From Evernia prunastri (Eukaryota > Ascomycota > Lecanoromycetes > Lecanorales > Parmeliaceae): a DNA stretch of 64,000 nucleotides. A model generated the notes under the pieces. It saw nothing but the letters and a program-made list of their open reading frames with translations, was not told the origin of the DNA and made no database searches. Of this stretch, positions 56,395 to 64,000 are shown piece after piece (within the stretch, counting starts at the first letter, position 1; every line of letters starts with the position of its first letter). The stretch spans positions 62,001 through 126,000 of the forward strand of contig NKYR01000106.1 of assembly GCA_003184365.1 (NCBI GenBank), given 5' to 3'. The position numbers and the translations under genes were made by a program.

Positions 56395-57070
56395 GATCGC
56401 GGATATCGCAAGCTGAATCTGCTGGGTTCCTCAATGTCTAGCCACACGAGCTGAGACTCGTGAAGGCTCAGAGGCAGAAATGAGAGAGCTGCGCGCAGCG
56501 CGAGTCAGACCTTCTTCACTCTGGCCAGCATTAAGAGACTGCACAGCTGCGGAAGAGGGAGAGGACAAGGGAGATGATAGGAAGGCGATGGGTCGAGAAT
56601 GGTGTTGATGGCTTAAGTCAAGGCAAATTCCAGACATCGAGCCGCATGTCCCTTAGCGCGGTTCCAGAAAGTCTTGGCGTTCTCGGCGCGGAATAACCCT
56701 CGAACAAGCTTTGAGAGGCTGATAGTCGTCCAGCACTGAGGCGCCATCATCCATGATCCATGTTATCAACTTATGGCTGCGGGGAAGCAGGCGGTATATG
56801 CCTCTACAATATACAACATTGAAATGACTCCTAGTTGTGCCTAGAGACTCTACCTTTTCATGTCAAAGATAAAAGTGTTTGGCCGTGACCCCACCGGATT
56901 TCTAAGCCTACCCGGTTTAATACGGCGACAGGATGACTCCAATTCTTCTGGTAGTACCTTTTGTCCGTTTCGTTTGCAGATTCTAATATCTTTCCTTCAC
57001 GTATGGATCATGGATCAGCAAGCATGAAAAGTTGGGAAGGTGCGAGAAGAGTCTACAGCACACCTATCAA
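56395..57070. promoter_or_regulatory. shared divergent promoter, RPB2 and MFS transporter
   Basis: 676 bp between the two start codons. No individual element is called. Confidence 0.5.
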
Positions 57071-59012
57071 ATGGTCAAAGACCAAAACGCCCGGAAGCTG
57101 CCCGTCCAACAGCTACTTATCCTGTCTATATGCCGCTTCGCGGAACCTATCTCATTGACTTCGGTCTGTATGTATAGCCTCGAGCGTTCTTTCCCCAATT
57201 TTCCGCCACAGCCTGAGTCAGAGATTCGCATCCGGATCAGAAAATCCCTTGCACTCCTTCGGGCTGTCTCTTGCATCTCGAAGAAGAAATACTAATTCCG
57301 AATTCTTCATAGTTCCCTATCTCCCAGAAATGATTGAAAGCTTTGGCATACCCAAAAACCAGGTATCCAAATGGGCAGGAGTCACATCGGCAGTCTACTC
57401 TCTGAGCCAAGCGGTCACAGGCATTGCATGGGGTGTGGCATCAGACAGCTTTGGCAGGAAGCCTGTCATACTGGCTGCTATGCTATGTATTATGAGCACC
57501 AGTATCCTCTTCGGCTTCTCGCGAAATCTTGCGTGGGCTGTTGTAGCTAGGTCACTGGCTGGTGCAAGCTGTGGGAATGTGGGCATCATCAGGACTATGG
57601 TTGCGGAAATGGTACCTTACAAGGAGTTACAACCCAAAGCATTTTCAGTCATGCCCCTAGTGTGGACCATCGGGAGTATCTTTGGGCCTAGTTTTGGGGG
57701 CGCCCTTGCAAATCCTACGGTGAAATATCCAAAGGCGTTTGGTGAGACTGGAGTGTTCAAGATATACCCATTTGCATTGCCAAATCTTGTGGGCGCCGCC
57801 TTTTTCTTGGTTGGCCTTTCAGTTGGGGCACTTTTTCTGAAAGAGACACTGGAGAGTAAGAAAGACCAGCGGGACTACGGTATCATATTGGGCAATCTCC
57901 TGTTGCTACCATTCACACGCAGAAAACGTAACCCAGACTGGTCACTTGAAGAGGACGAATCGACGTCATTATTGAAGCACTCGCGCAACGCTTCGGTTGC
58001 TCCACCCCATACAAACATCGACGCTCAAGCAGACCGCAAGGCCGTCTCTGTAGTAGCACCCCCGACCTACCGAGAAGTATTCTCACGACAGTCGAACTTG
58101 AACCTCCTGACATATAGCATTTTAGCACTTCACTCTCTTGCATACGACCAGCTGCTACCCGTGTTTATGCACTACCCTCAGCAGACTGACCGCTCCACAA
58201 ATCCAGATGTTCATCTACCCTTCAAGTTCACTGGCGGCTTTGGCTTAGACTCGGACCGCATTGGTCTTCTCTTCACATTCTACGGGGTCATCGGCATGCT
58301 CATACAATTCTTCGCCTTTCCATTTCTCGCTCGTCGTTACGGGGTCCTGCCATGTCTTAAAGTTGTTACGGTCATGTTCCCTCTTGCCTACATTATCACA
58401 CCTTTCACCGCCCTTCTTCCTACGCCTGTGAAGCAACAGATCGGAATACTCGCCGTCATGATGATCAAATGCTGGGCAGGTATCTTTGCGTTTCCCTGCA
58501 CCACCATCCTCCTGACCAACAGCGCTGTTTCTCTACGCGTACTCGGGACCCTGAATGGCGTGGCTGTGAGTATCAGTGCCATCGGACGGGCGATAGGACC
58601 TGCAATAGGAGGCTATACTTTCACTATTGGGGCAGACAAGGGTTATGGCATTTTCCCATGGTGGATCTTGGGGTGCTTTGGTATTCTGGGAGCCATCGCA
58701 CCTTGGAGCCTTGTGGAAATGCAAGGCTTTGGTGGTGGCAACGATGACGGTGATAACGACGAGACTGGCCAGGATGAAGCAATACTGCATAACGATAACG
58801 AAGAAGAGGAGAGGTCAACCGCTATCCAGATCGACAGTGGTCCACTTGCGGAAATGGGAAGTGACCATGATCAGTTTGGCATCGTGGGGAATTCACTTCT
58901 TGCCTCAGGAGGTCTCTCAAAGACAACGACTCGCAGCAGCGTAGTGGCAACTCTCGGCTCCTCCTCGGGCCAACGTCAAGCCAGAGATGCAAACAGAGAA
59001 GAGGGTGACTGA
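57071..59012 (+). CDS. major facilitator superfamily transporter
   Basis: Twelve-helix secondary transporter of a membrane, 598 aa. Exons 57071-57167 and 57313-59012 (145-nt intron). Start: ATG 57071 is the first in frame after an upstream stop; it gives MVKDQNARKLPVQQLLILSI then CRFAEPISLTSVFPYLPEMI, which crosses the intron. The MFS signature loop is GVASDSFGRKPVI. A long cytosolic loop with acidic and Ser/Pro-rich sequence joins the two six-helix halves. The C-terminal 90 residues are acidic and disordered (NDDGDNDETGQDEAI). This layout resembles fungal homologues of yeast YCR023C and plant ZIF1-type carriers. Substrate unknown. Confidence 0.92.
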
Positions 59013-59847
59013 GCAAGGGCTTAGGCCAAGCAAGACGTGCAATTAGAGTTCAGATTTCCATGCAGATATGCTAAGCTATTTTGGGACCAACTTCGTCCCA
59101 GTCATACAAGTTTCGATATTGTCTCCTTTCTCAACAAGAAGGACGTCTATGGCCTCGGCCCGTTGATCTCGGATAACGACGACGGCGACAGCGAGGTCCA
59201 TAGTACCACTCCACGATACCGCTTTCACTCCAACGTTTCTCTTCATGACTCTTAAGCAATGGTACAGTTTTCATTCTATGGTACTTCTTTCGCTCCACAG
59301 CGGGCGAGGCTAGGCTTTAGCGATTAAGCAAGCAACTTGTGTCACGTTGTGAATAGTGGGCTATTTGGTCACTCGGTTGACCAATACTCCGAACCACCAC
59401 CCATATAATTACAGAAGACGACAAATGAGAGGACTGTCAGACAAGCTTTCAGAAGTTGAGAGTGAGGCAATGAGAATTTTGGGTCAACATCATTCCAGCA
59501 AAGGGGCTCAGTAACGCAAGAACTCATTTGTTGGCGTTGCTTTTGTCGACCATTTGTTTATTCCATGCCTTGCTTCTCGTCTTTTTTCCCTTCAGGTGCC
59601 AAACGTGGGTCCTGAAAAGCTACGTTGATATCCACGGACAGTACGATAACCGTGTAATGATAGCTAGAATCCTGCCTCAGGAGACTTTGCTACTCACAAA
59701 CGACAGAACGTAGAAAAAAAAGCTTGTATGGTCGTCACAGCATCGCGTTCTCAAGATAGCTACTCGTTTCTTTCAATTGGCCGTTATTATGTTTGTCAAC
59801 TATTGCTCTCCTAGCTGCGAGCGGAGCTGGAGCGCATTCACAGAGTG
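59013..59847. other. intergenic between convergent genes
   Basis: 835 bp of 3' flanks of the transporter and the RING/TFIIB-like gene. Nothing recognised. Confidence 0.5.
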
Positions 59848-60791
59848 TCATCCTCTGGCATAGTCAATCCTTCCCTGTTCAACGCGTGGTGGCATCGCTT
59901 GAGGTAAAAGTTCCAAACTAAGGATCCGCCTAACTGTGTTCACCCTCCGGTGCGCATTAAGGTCCTGCCTATGGGGATAGAATAGCGCATAAATGGTCCG
60001 GATATCACCCCCACTCACACCCGTCGCTGAGGCTATCTCTTCGCAAGATACGGGAATACTTCTCAACCATGAGGCGAGGTAGATACTCAGGGCTACGATC
60101 TCGAGGTTACTGTTGTCATGGAGGTAAGGCCTATGCGTCAATCTAAGCATGAGTGTGCGAGAAACCTCCATGAGAGTGAGAACAGCAGCGGGCGCGATCT
60201 CTAGCTGAGAGGCTATCCTTTGCCAGAACGCGTCGGTGCGCCACTCCTCGTGGTCATCCAGCGGAGGCCACGCTAGGCTCGGTAGGTCTCCTGTCGTGGC
60301 AAGCTGAGGATCCTGGCGCAAGAGGAAAAGACATTCCCGGTCGATGACCGTTTCGCGCTCCGGGTAGAATTGTCTGTAAGTATTGAGGATTCTGCGCTGA
60401 CTGATCTGCATGACGGAAGAGACTCGTTCCATGGGCAAAGGTCGATGTACGAGATGTGAGGCGACGAAGATGGAGACGCCTGCAATGGACCATCCGGTGC
60501 AATCACGGAGTGTTTCCATAGAAAATGCGCGCCTCGCAATCTGTACGGACAGAAGACGACCCGCATAGTTGAGACCGAGCTCCCGGGTGGATCTCTCCGT
60601 GTTCTCAGCCAAGTGGCGATGCAGTGAGAACCGACGAGATGGTTGCACGGCAAGCGGACCTGGCATTCGATGATACCGGTTTCTGAAGACAGCGAGCCTA
60701 TTTCCTGTAGGCATACCATGCACTGTCGGTGGCCGTCTGGTTGGACGCTATTCTCTATTCTCAGGAGGTGGCTCAGGAATGCCTGGGCCAT
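59848..60791 (-). CDS. RING finger plus two TFIIB-like cyclin folds, frame broken
   Basis: From ATG 60791 one frame encodes a RING-H2 start: CMVCLQEIG, then CQVRLPCNHLVGSHCIATWL. The last Cys pair expected after this (CPxC) is missing; the frame continues to FCPYR and onward without a domain. From about 60605 a second frame (open from 60723, first ATG 60714, stop 59848) carries two repeats like TFIIB cyclin folds. The first contains LGLNYAGRLLSVQIARRAFS, SIAGVSIFVASHLV and RILNTYRQFYPE. The second contains IVALSIYLASWL, EEIASATGVSGGDIRTIYAL and FYPHRQDL. So RING and cyclin parts are out of frame. A 35-nt GT-AG segment (GTCTCA...TACAG) could rejoin them but is too short, has a poor donor and removes conserved fold residues. 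Pseudogene, sequencing error or an odd intron are all possible. Confidence 0.65.
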
Positions 60792-62067
60792 GTTGAAGTG
60801 GTAGGGGAAGGTTGAAAAGACAGAGCGTATAGGAATTGTTGATCAGAATCGGAGGCTGAAATAAGGAAATTTCAATCTTCAAAAGTGCAAGGTGTATTGG
60901 AATTTCATAGAGGAATATCTTTTGAGCCGGAAAATTGTGTTATACATCTTTTTCCCGAATGTGTTATACCTGTCACCCATTTCGCGTGGCTTAACACCGA
61001 CACCCCCCAATTCCAATCATGAACGAACCCCACCCACTACTTCCCACTTCCCCCATCCAACGAATCAAACAGATCCGATTCGACCTCGGAACACAAAGAC
61101 CCGTCGATCCGACTTTCCAACCATCTGTGATACATAGCAGCGCCTTGCCCTCTCAGCGCAACAACCTTCGCGCATTCCCCCGTTGCAGACAAAATCCACC
61201 TTCCTATCCTTTCTCTTCTCGAATCGCTGCGTTTTAATTGGCAAAGCAACCAACGTTCGTTCGTTCCCCCTCCGTTCCCTTTTCCAACTTTCTCGAAACG
61301 ACGCCCTTACGAAGCCGAAGTCATAGCCGTATCACAGCAATCGCGATGACATGATAACGGCGGTCTACGGTTCATATTTCCTGGAGAAGGACGTATGTCG
61401 GTGCGGTGGTTGTGACTCTGGTCATGGACTGCGGAGACATGGGTAGGTTGGTAGGTGGGTAGGTGGGTAGATGGGTAGGTTGACGAAGTCTGTTCATTTC
61501 CTACGGGCTGGCGCGGGGCGAGACGGAAGGACTCTCTCAATATGTGTTTGTGTTTTCCGGGCGGCGGGCTCGAGTGGAGTGTGGGGACACCGGTTGGCTT
61601 TTGAAGAGGTTTATTGTGCATCACTGGGAGGGAAGGGTGTGGGAGGAAGAGGGACATGTTGGAAAGAGGGGAGGGGGGGGAGGATCAGCTTTGGATACGG
61701 AGAAGTGTTTCGTTCTTGGGGGGAAAGGAGGGAGGGCTGGGAGTAGGTCTCACTGCCTGGTAGAATAGAAGGTTGAGGGGAATTTGGCCCGCTTGTTGGG
61801 ACTTTTGTTCGCGAGCAATACGACGCAGTGCTTCAAAGAAGAGAGGCGGTGTCTATACTTGCGGTAACTGTGAGCATGCATGAACCTGCTGACGGCCTGA
61901 GTTCTTCCTTCCATGGGAAACGCGCGTCCGAGAATCTTGTATTGCTGAACCTCTATCATGAATCGTACAACCAAGTATAGAAACCCCCCTCATCCACAGC
62001 TAATCGACAAATATATACCCACATCATCAACACCGCCCACCCCAACTCCCACATCCTCAAAACACCC
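60792..62067. other. 1.3-kb intergenic
   Basis: Holds a G-rich GGTAGGTG repeat at 61440-61481 and small ORFs, including a 72-codon ATG ORF at 61019-61237 with no recognisable features. No gene called. Confidence 0.45.
61440..61481. repeat. (GGGTAGGT)n tandem repeat
   Basis: About five imperfect units of 8 bp. G runs could form quadruplex on the plus strand. Confidence 0.8.
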
Positions 62068-62676
62068 TCAACCCGTCCTCTTCCGACTCAGCCAGTTCCC
62101 CAAACTACCCCTCCTCCTCCTCCCCCCCGCTTCCCCATCCCCCCTCCCTTCCCCTCCCTCCACCCCCTCACCAGTCTTCCCCTCCCTCCTCTTCCTCCCG
62201 ATCCTGACCTTCAACGGCGGCGGCGCCCTCGCAATCCTCTCCCCCATCGTCTCCGCGCCGAAGAACCCGACGAGCGTGCTCTTGTCCGCCGGCTGCATGT
62301 ACAGCTTCTCCTCCGCCCACGCCCGCAGCGCCGCCAGGTATGCCTCCTCGCTCGCGTGCCCGCGGTACCTCCCGGTGGTGGCGGCCGGGGTGTAGGCCGG
62401 GAGCAGGGAGGAGTCGTCGTCGGCGGCCGTCGTGTCGGTGGAGGTGGGGCGGCTTTGCTGGTTGAGGGTGCTTTGGGGCGGTCGGAAGGGGTTCGTGGGG
62501 GAACCTCTCGTGGTGGAGGAGGTGGAGTCGACGGTGGGTAGGACGGGGGCGGATTGCAGGCGTGCGCGGGGACGGGCTGCGGGGGGGGCGAAGAATTCGG
62601 GGTGGGAGTCGAAGGAGGGGGGAGAGTCGTTTGCGGGCGGGGGGAGGAGGGGGAGGGTGTCTGTTTCTGGGGCCAT
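62068..62676 (-). CDS. small disordered protein with a short helical core, 202 aa
   Basis: Single exon from ATG 62676. The first 100 residues are Pro/Ser/Thr-rich (MAPETDTLPLLPPPANDSPP). A short ordered-looking segment follows: GRYRGHASEEAYLAALRAWA then EEKLYMQPADKSTLVGFFG. The tail is basic, Gly/Arg-rich (GGRRRRGSLGNWLSRKRTG). No domain recognised. The region is very GC-rich and other frames are open too, but the ATG frame alone has a coherent core. Probably a fungal-specific protein. Confidence 0.6.
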   Translation of the reverse strand: MAPETDTLPLLPPPANDSPPSFDSHPEFFAPPAARPRARLQSAPVLPTVDSTSSTTRGSPTNPFRPPQSTLNQQSRPTSTDTTAADDDSSLLPAYTPAATTGRYRGHASEEAYLAALRAWAEEKLYMQPADKSTLVGFFGAETMGERIARAPPPLKVRIGRKRREGKTGEGVEGGEGRGDGEAGGRRRRGSLGNWLSRKRTG

Positions 62677-63585
62677 TGTGGTTTGCTGTTTGAGGCTTTC
62701 GCTGTATGTTTATTCTTTGAAGGAAAGTGAATCGTAGACGTGGATGAATGATGTTGTTAATGCAGGGGAAAGTAATCGAAGAATAAGATGGATGGTTGCA
62801 TCTTATCAAATTGCCCATTCCCATTCCGGCATCCGTGTGAGGCCGTCATGACTTTGGTGACTTGTGGGAAACTGTAGTGGCAAAAAAAAGGGTCTAGATC
62901 GCTTGCTCCAGCCCGTGAGCGGCCAGAGATTAGGCACGAGGGCTCGCTCTCACACGTGCGGCGCGTGTTTGCGCCGATCATCTTCAAGTCGGGCCTCTCG
63001 GGCTTGAGCGAGGTACTTATTAGTAGCTACAGTATGAAGATTGAAGGTATCCAGAAGACAAAGAAAGTACAGAGTGCTCTTGAGTCCTGCCACCTCTTGC
63101 TATTAACTTGTCATCAAAACTTGACTCTCACGCCATTGGGGCGGCTAGAGTACTCTAATTCTGGACAGCGACATATGGCGCGATGCTACAATCCGTCTTG
63201 CATACTCTTGGTGCTCCGATAAATACCCAGTCCTGGTCCTTGTACATACTCAAGTCTCAGTCTTCAGTCCTCAATCCCCACAATTCAGGAACGTCTCGTT
63301 GTACCGAATGGATTGGCGTAGATTTGCTTTCAAATGGTCAAGATTCCAAGCAGTGATCATTCAGTAGCAGGTCAAGGCAAGATAGGACACACAAAATGGT
63401 TCACTGTCCGCACCACCTGCATACATGAGTGACGCACCTCTGCGTCGTGCTTAGCCTCAAAGATGCATATACAGCCTTTTCACCATCTCTGTTGACCATG
63501 ATCTGTCTTTACTAGCTATATCCTTGTCGTCATTGCTCGAGAGAATTTACTTCAGAGAATCATACAACTACTGCATCAATTTCAC
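62677..63585. other. intergenic
   Basis: 909 bp upstream of both the small disordered protein gene (minus) and the Pth11-like gene (plus). No element called. Confidence 0.5.
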
Positions 63586-64000
63586 ATGTCTTCGTCCAAC
63601 TCCTCCAGTGTATCTGGTGCATTTTCGAATACTCATTCCGTCGAAGAGGTTCGCATACGCGGTACCGTCATCTTTACCTGGTCCTTGATGCTCATCAACG
63701 TTGCTCTTCGCTTCGTTGCACGCCGTCTGTCAAAAGCCCCTCTTTGGTATGATGACTGGCTTATAATCCCAGCCACTGTATGCCTATACTAAATCTCATA
63801 TCCTCTCCTGCCTTTCAAAGGTCAGGGCACAGGAACTGATTCATTGTACCTATCAGCTTTCGGCCACAGCATGCTTTGCCGCTGCGATCTGGCGTGAGTG
63901 ACCCAGGCACATCGTCCACGGCGCAGTGAAGCTGACAGCTACGTGATCTAAAAGTGACACAGCAAGGGCTGGGTCGGCGTCCGTACGTTTCATCGCCAGA
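63586..64000 (+). CDS. Pth11-like / fungal rhodopsin-domain membrane protein, 5' part
   Basis: Start of a seven-helix membrane protein of the fungal rhodopsin-like (DUF of Pth11 type) group, continuing past the right edge. Exons 63586-63777, 63821-63893 and 63955-64000+ (introns 43 and 61 nt). The start MSSSNSSSVSGAFSNTHSVE is polar and extracellular; the first helix is TVIFTWSLMLINVALRFVAR, followed by the diagnostic APLWYDDWLIIPATV block. The third exon reads QQGLGRR, matching the G-L-G-R motif of the family. Such proteins are candidate receptors in filamentous ascomycetes; ligand unknown. Confidence 0.82.

Noticed and set aside
60567..60601. 35-nt GT-AG intron to rejoin the RING and cyclin frames
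   Set aside because: Length is below fungal minimum introns, the GTCTCA donor is poor, and the segment overlaps conserved cyclin-fold residues (ELGLNYAG, RLLSV).
61440..61481. CRISPR-like array
   Set aside because: Units are 8 bp and contiguous with no spacers; the genome is eukaryotic.

Overview
The window is nuclear DNA of a filamentous ascomycete (Pezizomycotina). The evidence is GT-AG introns of about 50-70 nt in most genes, the typical fungal forms of PRP8, RPB2, CTP synthase, COX4 and eL34, a secreted polyamine oxidase, a GH5 glucanase, and a Pth11-like membrane protein at the right end. The class cannot be fixed from sequence alone; Dothideomycetes or a related class is a guess. I see no bacterial, viral or organellar DNA and no intact transposon.

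Layout. 1-5.1 kb: the 5' part of a secreted GH5 exo-beta-1,3-glucanase (off the left edge), then two unrecognised genes that share a C-terminal motif. 5.4-9.8 kb: an aldehyde dehydrogenase and an aldo/keto reductase, convergent. 10.1-12.3 kb: CTP synthase with seven exons. 13.5-17.2 kb: an unknown secreted protein, Dom34/Pelota, and a doubtful disordered ORF. 18.5-22.9 kb: a large disordered protein and a nine-exon polyamine oxidase. 22.9-27.2 kb: a gene-poor stretch rich in simple repeats. 27.2-28.5 kb: a Myb-like protein. 28.5-31.6 kb: a second gene-poor stretch. 31.6-33.7 kb: an ERD2-type receptor and a DUF1772-like membrane protein, divergent. 36.8 kb: an unknown protein. 38.6-46.7 kb: ribosomal protein eL34 and PRP8, divergent. 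47.2-48.6 kb: COX4. 49.0 kb: an interrupted tRNA-Pro-like gene. 49.9-50.9 kb: a glycogen-binding-domain protein. 52.4-59.0 kb: RPB2 and an MFS transporter, divergent. 59.8-60.8 kb: a broken RING gene carrying two TFIIB-like cyclin folds. 62.1-62.7 kb: a small disordered protein. 63.6 kb: the start of the Pth11-like gene.

Most recognised genes are housekeeping: transcription (RPB2), splicing (PRP8), translation and ribosome rescue (eL34, Dom34), nucleotide synthesis (CTP synthase), respiration (COX4) and secretory retrieval (ERD2). They do not form one pathway or a biosynthetic cluster. Three divergent pairs share short intergenic promoters.

The most unusual items are the RING plus double TFIIB-fold gene with a broken frame, the tRNA-Pro-like gene with a 53-nt insert between D arm and anticodon arm, three microexons of 10, 11 and 14 nt, a low-complexity insert in the CTP synthase glutaminase domain, and the pair of unknown genes with a shared motif. 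Exon boundaries were worked out by eye from splice signals, frame and family conservation, and are not backed by transcript data.
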